From Candidatus Binatia bacterium (GTDB taxonomy: Bacteria > Desulfobacterota > Binatia > Bin18), in contig OX638322.1 of the NCBI GenBank assembly GCA_951812575.1, positions 4,282,501 through 4,346,500 on the forward strand: DNA of 64,000 bases. The letters are read 5' to 3'. Within the stretch, counting starts at the first letter, position 1. Every line of letters begins with the position of its first letter. The notes beneath the pieces are model-generated. The model had not been told where the DNA came from. It saw nothing but the letters and a program-made list of their open reading frames with translations, and did no database searches. Both the position numbers and the translations under genes were made by a program. Of the stretch, positions 53,904 through 62,905 are shown in pieces.

Positions 53904-55571
53904 CTATTCCTCGTCCGACGTTTCGCTGTCCGCTATATTAGTTGCCGTCTGTGTCGTAGGCAGATTTACGTGCCGTTCTTCCATAAATTCTCGCTCGCCG
54001 GCTATCAGGGCCTCTAATCGCAATCTGATCAGACCAAGTCGGTCGTCATTCCGTAACAAGTGGATCGAGTTCTCGGGGAAGCCATGCGTCGGTAGCAACT
54101 CTCTCAGCATATCGTCTTCCAAACTAGTCAAATCCGTGAACGCTTGGCCGACTTGCTCGGCATCGAGGAACATACGATTCGCAGGATTGCTGAAGAGGCC
54201 CTCTAGTCCCTCTGGTTTGGATGAAACATATCCCACTGCCCTAGTTCCACGATTAGACAGCAGTCGTCCAGGATCGAGGCATTTCCTATCCCGAGGCGAA
54301 CGGGGGTGAAGAGATGCGAGATAGAGGAGAAAGGCTCGAACGCGAGCGCTTCGGCCATCGAAGCGCTCGGGAAACGCCTGAGCTGGTGCATCTAAATCAA
54401 CGACACTGAGCCCGGTATTCTTGTCCTTTGCAAGGGCGCGAATTTCGCCCAAAGCGCGGGTAGCTTGCGTACTGTTTACTCCGCCAAACCAGCCAGTGAA
54501 GGAGGTCACCCAGAACCAGCGCTCTAGCAACGCGACTACGTTGTCGTCTGGCTGTGGACACATTCGAAAAAACTCGCCAAGTAGCACGAGTTGGAGTCCG
54601 TAGGGCAACAATCGATCGGATGTAACACCTAGATTCTGGAGAAAATCGAGTGCAGCTTTGATTCCCTCCGTAGCTGAGTTGAAGGCTTCTGGAAGTCTGG
54701 CTCCGACCTCCGGCTTGACCACAAGATTCGCCCACTCCTTAGCGTAGATGTCATGGCCGAGGGCAGCAAGTATTGCCCTGAGAAGGAAGACACGATCAAG
54801 ATTTCCAAACCCCCTTCCATCAAGCTCTTCCTCAAAAAAATCACTCAATTTATCGGCGAGATTGAACTGTCCTTCCTGATGAGTCAACGCGGAGACCATC
54901 TGGTCGGCCGTTATCTTGCGTCCAGTGCGATTGAGACGGGCGAAGACGGTTATGGCACTGTCGAGGGTCGCTTCGCGGATATGAACGAGAGGCAGTTGAT
55001 AGTCTCGAAACGCACTCGCCAATCGGTCGGCCTCGTCAAGCCATTTTTGGGCCATACTCTCGTCACCAACTTCCGATTCGATGCGGCGGCACGCGGTAAA
55101 GAATCCGGCTGTGTTAAGCAGGCTCCCCACAGGGAAGTGGTGTGGCTTAACTCCATCAGTGGGCTGCCGGAGAAACTCTCTTTTGTCGAGGTCGCAATAC
55201 ACGCGCCAGTCAACGTCATGCACGATTGACCCTGCCCCGTCAGGTAACCGAAGCGTACCAACAAGGGTCGACACTCGCTGCTGGCCGTCGAGTAGATATC
55301 CGACTAACCCACCTGGGTGCGGACTAACCGCAACTGGGCCGACACTTTCCGTGGTCTTAACCTCGTCCTCAGTATCCCAGACGAGGATGGAGCCAATCGG
55401 AAAACCTTGTAATACGCTGTCGAGCAGGGCGTACAAGTCTGCCTGTTTCCAGACAAAAGGGCGCTGGAACTTCGGGATACGGATTTTCCCGGCCACAATA
55501 CGTTCGACAAGTCTGCCCAGAAAAATCACTTCTGGAACAACCTCGGTGCGAGCATTCTGACCGTCAGACAT
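53904..55571 (-). CDS. DUF262 (ParB-like nucleotide-binding) protein of a defence-type operon
   Basis: A 555-residue DUF262 protein. The conserved core is IPKFQRPFVWK (32-42), DSVLQGFPIGSILVW and LLDGQQRVSTL with the family's DGQQR (95-99), then FARLNRTGRKI. In GmrSD-type restriction systems DUF262 binds NTP and drives cleavage of modified DNA. The usual C-terminal HNH (DUF1524) is not recognisable here; only a trace, FSNPANRMFL, sits where it would be. It is five bases downstream of the TOPRIM gene, third in the operon with an ATPase. Confidence 0.88.
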   Translation of the reverse strand: MSDGQNARTEVVPEVIFLGRLVERIVAGKIRIPKFQRPFVWKQADLYALLDSVLQGFPIGSILVWDTEDEVKTTESVGPVAVSPHPGGLVGYLLDGQQRVSTLVGTLRLPDGAGSIVHDVDWRVYCDLDKREFLRQPTDGVKPHHFPVGSLLNTAGFFTACRRIESEVGDESMAQKWLDEADRLASAFRDYQLPLVHIREATLDSAITVFARLNRTGRKITADQMVSALTHQEGQFNLADKLSDFFEEELDGRGFGNLDRVFLLRAILAALGHDIYAKEWANLVVKPEVGARLPEAFNSATEGIKAALDFLQNLGVTSDRLLPYGLQLVLLGEFFRMCPQPDDNVVALLERWFWVTSFTGWFGGVNSTQATRALGEIRALAKDKNTGLSVVDLDAPAQAFPERFDGRSARVRAFLLYLASLHPRSPRDRKCLDPGRLLSNRGTRAVGYVSSKPEGLEGLFSNPANRMFLDAEQVGQAFTDLTSLEDDMLRELLPTHGFPENSIHLLRNDDRLGLIRLRLEALIAGEREFMEERHVNLPTTQTATNIADSETSDEE

Positions 55572-55576
55572 GACTG

Positions 55577-56539
55577 CTAAACTTCCTTCCGAATTAGCTC
55601 GATACCGCGCTCAAGGTCACCTTGCCCGCGGTCGAGCAGTTCGTTTTTGGCCTGTCCCTGCCAGAGAGTCCAGCACTTGTACACATCCTGTCCAAATCCT
55701 TTGGAGAGAATCTCTCGATCGGTCGACGACAGTCCATCAAAGAGTTCATGCTCAATCGCAGAGAGCGCTTCTGGTAACCCGTCCTTCATGTCGATAAAAT
55801 TCTTCTGAGCGTCGTTGAGTCTGTCCCATGCTTGAACCAATTGGGCGTGGTCTGCTCCTACGTCTTGCCGCTGACTGAGGAGGATTCGGGGCAGGTAGTT
55901 TTCAGCTTCCCGTTTGGCAAGGACCCAGCAGGACACATTCAGCTCTTCGCATTTATGACGCAACTCGGCAGCCTTGGCGCTGTCCGTGTCGTTTGGGCCC
56001 TTGCGGTCGCTATCAATGACTACGACTAATCGCGGCCGATACTGTTGTCTTTGCGTCCGGCGCTCGATCTCTTCTGGCATTTGTCCCGTACCGCCAAGGC
56101 TGTCAAATCTTACTGGCTCACCCGGCCGGCGCCAAAGTCTGTGAAGGGATTTATCAAGCTCCACCACGGCGCGTTTCACGAAAGCGCCGTCACTAATCCG
56201 ATTTTCGACGAGGATTACAAGCGGTTCCTCAGCAAGGCGGGTGGCGTCCTCGGGCGTAAGTTCATCCTCTGCGCCCGGACACGTCTTGACTCGCACCCGT
56301 CTTCCATGAGGTGCAGATGTCCAGGCATCGCGCTTAATCGACTCGATAAGCATCTGGCTCACCCAATCGCCTTGAGGTCCACGGTCCCGAATCCAGGTCG
56401 TAGTCTGAATAGCACCAGGGTTTGGCTGACTGATTGTGTCCCACACGTGCCAGCCATCTTCAATCTTGTACAGAATGCGATTCAGCCACCTGTGGGCATC
56501 TGGGTCATTTGCTGCGCTGATATCGATCTCAATGCGCAC
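55577..56539 (-). CDS. TOPRIM-domain (OLD/DUF4435-like) protein
   Basis: A 320-residue protein that I assign by motif. LVILVENRISDGAFV (E112, D117), GGTGQM (149-154), LVVVIDSDRKG (D176, D178) and LAKREAENYLP (about 208-217) are in the order and spacing of OLD-type TOPRIM domains. The first 100 residues have no recognised domain. TOPRIM proteins of this kind act as nucleases or effectors and are gated by an ATPase, which is the gene just upstream (5-base gap). It resembles AriB, the effector of PARIS, in size and neighbour; homology is not shown. Confidence 0.75.
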   Translation of the reverse strand: MRIEIDISAANDPDAHRWLNRILYKIEDGWHVWDTISQPNPGAIQTTTWIRDRGPQGDWVSQMLIESIKRDAWTSAPHGRRVRVKTCPGAEDELTPEDATRLAEEPLVILVENRISDGAFVKRAVVELDKSLHRLWRRPGEPVRFDSLGGTGQMPEEIERRTQRQQYRPRLVVVIDSDRKGPNDTDSAKAAELRHKCEELNVSCWVLAKREAENYLPRILLSQRQDVGADHAQLVQAWDRLNDAQKNFIDMKDGLPEALSAIEHELFDGLSSTDREILSKGFGQDVYKCWTLWQGQAKNELLDRGQGDLERGIELIRKEV

Positions 56540-56544
56540 CGGCC

Positions 56545-57777
56545 CTATTCCTTCGACCGGGCGGCACGTCGGATAGCAAGAATCTCGTCATAGTCTTCAA
56601 TAAAGACGCCTTCTGGCCAGCTATCCATCTCGCCACTCTCACGGATTCTGATCTTCTGCAAAATAGATCCGTGCCCTGGTTCGGTGTGAATCCAGTAAAC
56701 CAACACATTGTCAGCCGGTAGTCGTCTTTCCGCGATCCAGCGCCTCGTGCGAAGCAGCAGCATCTCCGAGTGAGTCTCGACGATCATGGGCCGTGCGGAG
56801 CCGACGAGGTTCTCAAGCAAGAGTTCCGTGATATCTGCATGAGCGGCTGGATGGAGCTCGGCTTCGGGATGCTCAACAACATCGACGCCTGGACCTACCT
56901 TGCGGGCTGTGAGTGCTGTTGCCACAACTGGGAGAACGTGCGAAAGCCCCCGGCCCGATTGCAAGAGTCGTACATTGGCGTCGCGGGCTGACGCTCGGAC
57001 CACGAGTTCAGAGTAACTGCCTTGTGCTACCACATCGATACTCACCCCGAAGGTCCCGCGATACCACTCGCGAACCGATTCCCTCAACTCGTCGTCCGCC
57101 GCTAGGGCCAAGGGTGTATACTGCCCGTTTGGTCCAAGGACTGTAGGCGAGTGTTCTACCACAGAGAACGGCGATGCGAGGAGGCTACGTGGACACCGCA
57201 AATGGCGAACACCCGAAGTCCAAGTCTTGAGGGCTTTAGTTGGCTCTCCAACCCAATCTGCAAGATTGTTCGGCTGTTCGGGGAGCAGTCCTCGCCAACC
57301 GATCTGCCGAGGATCTTGCACAGTTCCCGAGACACAAACCTTGTAAAGATCTCCGCCCTCGAACCCTTGCCTTTCCACTGCGACTTCCTGGCCATCGCTT
57401 ATCAGGCTCCACGCTGAAATCTGACGTTCGGGTGGACGGGACGGTGCTACGACATTCCTGATGGTGGCCGAGAGTGATAACTCCGCGCCGTTGTCCGCTA
57501 AGATTGCAGATAGGCGTAGCAAGCCATGAACAGGACGTCCGGTCACTAAATCTTCAAAGGTTTCTCCGTGGTGGATTCCACCGGATTTTAGCGGAAGCGG
57601 CTCCGAGGCCTCGTTCTCTGAAGGGGCCAAGCCGCCCGCAAATAACTGAATCGCTTGAGCCAACGCAGTCTTACCGGAATTATTGGCTCCGACCAGGATG
57701 GTCAAAGGAGCAATCTCCATCTCGGCCAGCTCAGCATAGCCCTTGTATCGTTCAAGACTAAGCTTGCGAAGTTCCAT
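56545..57777 (-). CDS. AAA-family ATPase (OLD/AAA15-like) of the TOPRIM-DUF262 operon
   Basis: A 410-residue ABC-like ATPase: Walker A GANNSGKT (30-37), a signature-like SGRGLSHVLPVVAT, Walker B VVEHPEAELHP and the H-loop IVETHSEMLLLR. This is the form of AAA15/AAA21 ATPases that pair with nucleases in defence (AriA, GajA N-domain, PtuA). It is the first gene of the three-gene operon. No clear ribosome-binding site lies before ATG 57777. Confidence 0.88.
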   Translation of the reverse strand: MELRKLSLERYKGYAELAEMEIAPLTILVGANNSGKTALAQAIQLFAGGLAPSENEASEPLPLKSGGIHHGETFEDLVTGRPVHGLLRLSAILADNGAELSLSATIRNVVAPSRPPERQISAWSLISDGQEVAVERQGFEGGDLYKVCVSGTVQDPRQIGWRGLLPEQPNNLADWVGEPTKALKTWTSGVRHLRCPRSLLASPFSVVEHSPTVLGPNGQYTPLALAADDELRESVREWYRGTFGVSIDVVAQGSYSELVVRASARDANVRLLQSGRGLSHVLPVVATALTARKVGPGVDVVEHPEAELHPAAHADITELLLENLVGSARPMIVETHSEMLLLRTRRWIAERRLPADNVLVYWIHTEPGHGSILQKIRIRESGEMDSWPEGVFIEDYDEILAIRRAARSKE

Positions 57778-57954
57778 TGTTGATCATCTGCCGGGGTACG
57801 CTTCAAGCTGCCGGGATAGGCTCCCGCAGCCATTGTTGTGGTGACTCTGTTGGCATTTGGATGATATTCTCCGAGCGGAGTTTACCAATAGTAGTGCTAA
57901 CAGCTCAAGAGCTTACCTCATCGTTAGCGAGGGAACGGCATGACAGACAATAGG

Positions 57955-59235
57955 CTAGCGTCCGGGGAAACGCTCGCGCAGCCAGTCCACAATCACTTTC
58001 ATTGTCGCGTCGCGTCCGCCGTGGTCGGGCTGCGACGCGAGCGGAAAACCAAAGTGATCGGCGTCTACATGTACCAGGTGTTTGTCGTCAGCCGGCGAGT
58101 GTTGATAGACGGCCTCTGACTCCTGCGGGTAAATGGCGTGGTCTCCGGTGTGATTCACGACCAGGGTCGGCAGGCTGAGGTGGGCCATATTATCGAGCAC
58201 AGCCGCTCGCGACGACTGGCCCGACCAAGTGCTCAGCCAGGCGCGCGGCGTCTGGTATTTGGCAAAGCCAGCCTCAAGATAGTTAAACAGGTCCGGCCGC
58301 GGCGACCAGAGCGAGCCATAGTCACGCGCTGAGGGATGAATCGACGGGTCCGTATAGGCAAGATTCGCCTCCGTGCGGTGAATCTCCATATAGCGCCCGA
58401 CGAGAGCCCGCCGGCTGAGAAACGTTCTCCGCTCAAGCGGCTGGTCGTCAAAGTCCGGCTGTCGAATCTGCTCTTGAAAATAGCGTTGTTCATCCACATA
58501 GCGACGGGCGATGGCGTCAATCCGCTGCACCCGCTGCACCTGAGCGGCCCGGTAGCGTGTGATAAACTCGGCGCTGTACGCGCTGGGCTGTGGCGGCTCA
58601 CAAAAGCCATTGGCCGGATGATACATATCCAGGCTGGGATCGCAGGAGAGCGGGTCGTCCTCATCCGTCACCGAGGGGTCGATGGCGCCTTCCAGGAATT
58701 TCCCTTCCCCAAGATGGGCCGCCAGAAAGACCATGCCGTCGGCGCCCGGCAGTTGAAATCGATTCAAATCGTACGGGTCGCCCACCGGAGTCGTGGTCAG
58801 CCGGTCCGGCGGGGAGGTAGAGGCTTGGGCTAGATAAAAGGCGTATAGGGAACCGCCGCCACTATTGCCGATCAGCACGATCTGCTCAAAGCCCCGCTCT
58901 TCTCTGAGGTAACGCAGACTGGCGGCGACATCCAGCAACAGCATTTCGTGGATACAGGCAATATCGTTGCTGGGCCAGCGACTTTCCTGGCCAAACGCGG
59001 CATAACCACCGTCAAGCAGATAGGGCATGGCATAGTGGCGGCTCATGTCGGCCCGCGGGTGCATCAGACACACCACGGTTTTCTCTCCGCCACGGGTGTA
59101 TAGCACACCTTTTGATTCACCCCGGTCCTCTGCGGTGAACGGAATAACCTCGACGTTTGTGGGTGACGAGAGCGTCTCAAATGAAATCAGGCTGAGGCCC
59201 TGGGCCGAATAGCGCGGGATACGGGCGAGTGCCAT
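57955..59235 (-). CDS. Alpha/beta hydrolase
   Basis: A 426-residue hydrolase with GNSGGG as the nucleophile elbow and a late DHAIYPQ and HVDADHFGFPL giving the Asp and His of the triad. Long insertions (about 170-300) form a lid rich in Tyr and Arg. ATG 59235 has GGAAG and is preferred to 59289. The substrate is unknown. It is single, upstream of the ATPase operon in the same direction. Confidence 0.88.
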   Translation of the reverse strand: MALARIPRYSAQGLSLISFETLSSPTNVEVIPFTAEDRGESKGVLYTRGGEKTVVCLMHPRADMSRHYAMPYLLDGGYAAFGQESRWPSNDIACIHEMLLLDVAASLRYLREERGFEQIVLIGNSGGGSLYAFYLAQASTSPPDRLTTTPVGDPYDLNRFQLPGADGMVFLAAHLGEGKFLEGAIDPSVTDEDDPLSCDPSLDMYHPANGFCEPPQPSAYSAEFITRYRAAQVQRVQRIDAIARRYVDEQRYFQEQIRQPDFDDQPLERRTFLSRRALVGRYMEIHRTEANLAYTDPSIHPSARDYGSLWSPRPDLFNYLEAGFAKYQTPRAWLSTWSGQSSRAAVLDNMAHLSLPTLVVNHTGDHAIYPQESEAVYQHSPADDKHLVHVDADHFGFPLASQPDHGGRDATMKVIVDWLRERFPGR

Positions 59236-59362
59236 AGTCGGTCTTCCTTTCTCACACAGCCTCATGAGACATAGAAGACCCCGTGCCACTTGTCAAAACA
59301 TAGGGTATCGACTTGCCCTACCCTTCTCCTAGCAGTATAAGGCGACAGGAAGAGAGGTGTGT

Positions 59363-60196
59363 ATGGCTACACCGGCCCGTGAACGTTTCACCGCCCTTGT
59401 CTCAGGACCCGAAGCAGAACTGGACCTTGCCGAAGCCGCCCTCCTGATCGTGCAGGAAGAACAGCCAGATCTCGACGTTGCCCACTACTTGAAACGTCTC
59501 GACCAGCTCGCAGACACGGTACGGGCCAAGCTGCCCGATTCCCCTACCCCCCAGGACCGGATTCAGGCCCTCAACACCCATCTCTTTTTTGAGGAGGGTC
59601 TGAGGGGCAATGCCGGTGAGTATTATGACCCGCGCAACAGCTTTCTGAATGAAGTCCTGGAGCGGAAGACCGGTATCCCGATCACCCTGTCCGTTCTGTA
59701 TATGGAGGTGGGTCGGCGCCTGGGCCTGTCCCTGGCTGGCGTTGGATTTCCGGGACATTTCCTGGTCAAGTATGTCGGCCCGGATGAAGAGCGGATTCTC
59801 GACCCTTTTGCTGGCGGAACGACGGTGACCGAAGAGCAGCTCGCCGCAAAGCTCAAGAGCATGTATGGGGACAATAATCCCTTTGTGGCCCAAATTCCGC
59901 AGCTACTCACCCCGGCAACGAAAAAAGAAATTCTCATCCGCATGCTCCGCAACTTAAAGGGCGTCTATCTGCAAAAGGGCGATTTTGAACGGGCCCTCAG
60001 CATTATTGACCGGATTCTTTTGCTGGCACCGGATTTTGCCATGGAGATACGTGATCGCGGAGCCGTTCAGCAACGCTTGGGCCGCATGCAGGGTGCTGTC
60101 CGCGACTTCAAGAAATATCTGCAACTGGCACCCAAGGCCGAAGATGCGGCAAACATCCGCGCCCTTATCCAGCGCTCGGTCGCCCAGTTAAACTGA
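59363..60196 (+). CDS. SirB1-type transglutaminase-like protein with TPR tail
   Basis: The 277-residue product matches SirB1/YchA: LNTHLFFEEGLRGNAGEYYDPRNSFLNEVLERKTGIPITLSVLYMEVGRRLGL, then GVGFPGHFLVKY. Two TPR-like helical hairpins follow (LKGVYLQKGDFERALSIIDRIL; RGAVQQRLGRMQGAVRDFKKYLQL). The catalytic Cys of true transglutaminases is not apparent in the SLSVLY region. GAGAGGTG precedes ATG 59363. It is four bases before the Nudix gene. Confidence 0.92.
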   Translation: MATPARERFTALVSGPEAELDLAEAALLIVQEEQPDLDVAHYLKRLDQLADTVRAKLPDSPTPQDRIQALNTHLFFEEGLRGNAGEYYDPRNSFLNEVLERKTGIPITLSVLYMEVGRRLGLSLAGVGFPGHFLVKYVGPDEERILDPFAGGTTVTEEQLAAKLKSMYGDNNPFVAQIPQLLTPATKKEILIRMLRNLKGVYLQKGDFERALSIIDRILLLAPDFAMEIRDRGAVQQRLGRMQGAVRDFKKYLQLAPKAEDAANIRALIQRSVAQLN

Positions 60197-60200
60197 GATA

Positions 60201-60629
60201 ATGGCGAATGCCATTCGGCCTGTTCGCGTCTCAGCCGGTCTCGTGACTCGCTCCACCCGGCTGCTTATCTGCCAGCGGCGCAGAGATGCCCTGCACGCCC
60301 TGAAATGGGAATTCCCCGGCGGTAAAGTCAAAGACGGCGAAGATGAGGCGACCTGCCTGCGACGTGAGTTGGCAGAAGAGCTGGGGATTCAGGCCACGCT
60401 GGGAGAAGAACTCCACCGGACCAGCCATAGCTATCCGAACGGTCGGCGTGTGGCCCTGACCTTTTTCCATGTTCCCGCCTACCGGGGCGCGCTGGCCAAT
60501 AATGTTTTTGAGACTCTCGCCTGGGTGGAGCCGACGCAGCTCCTCGACTACGACTTTCTTGAGGGTAATAGCGCCTTTGTCACCAGCCTGGCGCAGGGCC
60601 GGTGGAGTCATATTTTCTCCACCGGCTGA
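60201..60629 (+). CDS. Nudix hydrolase (MutT-type)
   Basis: A 142-residue Nudix protein with the complete box GGKVKDGEDEATCLRRELAEELGI. CQRRRDALHALKWEFPGG before it fits 8-oxo-dGTP diphosphatases of the MutT kind. It would remove oxidised nucleotides. It is translated with the SirB1-type gene (4-base gap). Confidence 0.93.
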   Translation: MANAIRPVRVSAGLVTRSTRLLICQRRRDALHALKWEFPGGKVKDGEDEATCLRRELAEELGIQATLGEELHRTSHSYPNGRRVALTFFHVPAYRGALANNVFETLAWVEPTQLLDYDFLEGNSAFVTSLAQGRWSHIFSTG

Positions 60630-60672
60630 GACGCGGTGTTCCACCCTACCCTGCTTCGACACAGCCTTCGGC

Positions 60673-61719
60673 TCACACCTTGAAGCGGAAATGGACCACA
60701 TCACCGTCCTGCACAACGTAGTCTTTGCCTTCAAGCCGCATTTTTCCCGCGTCCCGACAGCCCGCCTCGCCGCCGTGTTCGATATACGCCTCGTAGGCGA
60801 TGACTTCGGCTCGAATAAAGCCGCGTTCAATATCCGAATGAATTTTTCCTGCGGCTTTGAGCGCCGGCAGGCCGCGTTCTATGGTCCAGGCGCGGGCTTC
60901 CATCGGCCCTGCGGTGAAAAAGCTCATGAGGTTGAGCATACGATAGGCATACTGAATGAAGCGGTCCCGTGCCGATTCCTCAACACCGAGGTCGGCCAGG
61001 AAGAGGCCACGCTCGTCCTCCTCCAGCTCGGCGATTTCCATCTCCACCCTGCCACAGATAGGCACGGTGGTGAGCCCTTGTTCCCCAATATAGGATGCGA
61101 CTTCCTGGGGCATTTCAGCCTGCATCTCTTCTTCCGCTCGGTTATAAACAATCAGCAGGGGTTTTTGACTCAGAAAGGCAAAACCCGACAGCAGCATCTT
61201 CTCTTCGGATAGAAACGATTCGTTCCGTAGCGGCTGCTCGGCTTCGAGCACGGCCTGGCATTTCTCCAGTAACTCGCGTTCGCGCTCCTTGCCCTTTTCC
61301 TTGCGCAGGCGTTCCAGGCGTTTCTCAATCACCCCCATGTCAGCCAGGATCAGCTCCGACTGAAAGTCACGTAAAGCTCGGAGAGGATCGGCGGGCGCGA
61401 TCGCCAGCGGATCGTCAAAGGCGCGTACCACTTGGGTCAGGGCTTCGACCTCGCGCATCTGGGCCAGCGAGCGCGTATCCAGCGCGGCCTTGCGTTCGGC
61501 CGAGGGCGGAAAGTCGAGAAAGGTCACTTCCGCGTATTTTTTCCGGTCCGGCTGAACGATCTCGGCCAGGGCATCGACCCGGGGGTCAGGTACTTTGACT
61601 ACGGCAATCGCAGCGTCGCGTTTGGTTTCAAAGCTGCCGACCGCGGCGCTCATACCGGTCAGGGCGTTAAAGATGGTGGTTTTTCCCGAACGGGCAAATC
61701 CGACTAAACCGACTTTCAT
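60673..61719 (-). CDS. YchF-related GTPase/ATPase (DUF933 domain)
   Basis: A 348-residue TRAFAC P-loop protein: GFARSGKTTIFNAL is the Walker A, with DPRVDALAEIV and EVTFLDFPPSAER (switch region) following. The C-terminal TGS/DUF933 segment reads IERGFIRAEVIAYEAYIEHGGEAGCRDAGKMRLEGKDYVVQDGDVVHFRF. The P-loop differs from the PNVGKS of true YchF, and the base-specificity NKxD is replaced by YNRAEEEM, so this is a diverged paralogue. YchF acts on ribosomes and stress responses; the role of this branch is unknown. Confidence 0.85.
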   Translation of the reverse strand: MKVGLVGFARSGKTTIFNALTGMSAAVGSFETKRDAAIAVVKVPDPRVDALAEIVQPDRKKYAEVTFLDFPPSAERKAALDTRSLAQMREVEALTQVVRAFDDPLAIAPADPLRALRDFQSELILADMGVIEKRLERLRKEKGKERERELLEKCQAVLEAEQPLRNESFLSEEKMLLSGFAFLSQKPLLIVYNRAEEEMQAEMPQEVASYIGEQGLTTVPICGRVEMEIAELEEDERGLFLADLGVEESARDRFIQYAYRMLNLMSFFTAGPMEARAWTIERGLPALKAAGKIHSDIERGFIRAEVIAYEAYIEHGGEAGCRDAGKMRLEGKDYVVQDGDVVHFRFKV

Positions 61720-61769
61720 GGGCCGGAGTCTAGCAGCTTAGGCAGACCGGATCATCCGGCCCGGCAGCG

Positions 61770-62852
61770 CTAACGACGAAACTCTTGAATGGACATGGCC
61801 GGCCGACCGTCCTTGAGGGCAATCGGGCGAGTCACGGAGCGGGTCATAGCCCCGAAGGTGGGCATCCAGCACGAGTGGCGACCCGGACCACCAACGACAA
61901 GAACCATGAGCCGTTCCGGCTTGCGAATCAGCGGGATGGCGTCGTCGTCGGGAAAGGCGTCATCCGGGGTAAAGCCCATGCCGATCATGCCGCCCGCCTC
62001 CCATTGTTCGCGCGGCACCCGGGCGTGCTCAAAAACATAAGCGCGGATGTCCTCTTTTGAGATGCCGTCTCGGGCCAGAATATCGGCGTGCTCGGGTCCA
62101 AGCGCGAGAATCGGTTCACCAAAGGCGTAGGCATTATTCGAGCCCATACCGGCCATGGTGCTGGCAATGGTCGTCAGAATCCCAGGCGCAGCACTGCTGA
62201 TATGGTCGTTGATATTATGCGGCCCTTCCGCTCCGCAGACCGTGACCGTGCTGGTCGCCGCCGCAAATCCGCGTTCGACGTGTAGCGGTCCCCAAGGGTT
62301 TTCCTCTTCGTTCTCGGCAATACAATAGCTGTACTTGGAGGGCTGGCCCTGGGTTGAGCGGTCCAGCATGCCCGGCGTTCCCCCGCCGACATTAAGTAGG
62401 ACCAGACGAATCGCTCGCCCGATCGTAGCGTTTGGTCGCCAGCCCTGGCCAAAGGCGTTATAGCGCGAGTTGACACCGATTTCCGCCGCAATCGGGCCGT
62501 TGAGAATCAGCAGCGGCGCGCAGGGGTGGGTCGTGCTCTGGACTCCGTACAGATTGAACGGGCCTTCGAGCAGCGCCTCGACCGCGGCAATAATGACCGG
62601 GAAGTATTCGGGCACACAGCCAGCCATGACCGCATTCACGGCTAATTTTTCCAAGGTGGCCATGCCGTATTTGGGCGGTATCGGCCCCAGTACGCCTTGG
62701 GGAGCGCGATCCGTCCAGGCCAGCATCTGTTCCACCCGCTCGTGTGTAGGCGGGATGATCGGTAAGCCATCCGTCCAGCCCTGGTCGTAAAACCAATCGT
62801 TGACGGCTTCGAGAGAGTCGTCCAGGGAGATTCTGTCCGATTGGAAATCCAT
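61770..62852 (-). CDS. UGSC-partner protein (homologue of the fused domain at 21990)
   Basis: A 360-residue soluble protein with GWTDGLPIIPPTHERV (25-40), VNAVMAGC (C79), STTHPCAPLLILNGPIA and PGRHSCWMP near the end. The same landmarks occur in the C-terminal part of the UGSC fusion protein (GWSDGLPVIPPT, VNAVMTGC). It lies 53 bases downstream of the free-standing UGSC gene. The conserved Cys79 could exchange with the UGSC selenol; that is inference. The domain has no known activity. Confidence 0.8.
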   Translation of the reverse strand: MDFQSDRISLDDSLEAVNDWFYDQGWTDGLPIIPPTHERVEQMLAWTDRAPQGVLGPIPPKYGMATLEKLAVNAVMAGCVPEYFPVIIAAVEALLEGPFNLYGVQSTTHPCAPLLILNGPIAAEIGVNSRYNAFGQGWRPNATIGRAIRLVLLNVGGGTPGMLDRSTQGQPSKYSYCIAENEEENPWGPLHVERGFAAATSTVTVCGAEGPHNINDHISSAAPGILTTIASTMAGMGSNNAYAFGEPILALGPEHADILARDGISKEDIRAYVFEHARVPREQWEAGGMIGMGFTPDDAFPDDDAIPLIRKPERLMVLVVGGPGRHSCWMPTFGAMTRSVTRPIALKDGRPAMSIQEFRR

Positions 62853-62864
62853 GACACTCTTGCC

Positions 62865-62887
62865 CCCTCTCCCCTGAGGGGAGAGGG
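62865..62887. repeat. Extragenic palindrome between UGSC and partner genes
   Basis: CCCTCTCCCC (62865-62874), TGA loop, GGGGAGAGGG (62878-62887): a perfect 10-bp hairpin, followed by a GGTGAGGGGG-like tail. It is of REP type and could stabilise or attenuate the mRNA between the two genes. Confidence 0.75.
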
Positions 62888-62905
62888 TCGGGGTGAGGGG
62901 GTCGA

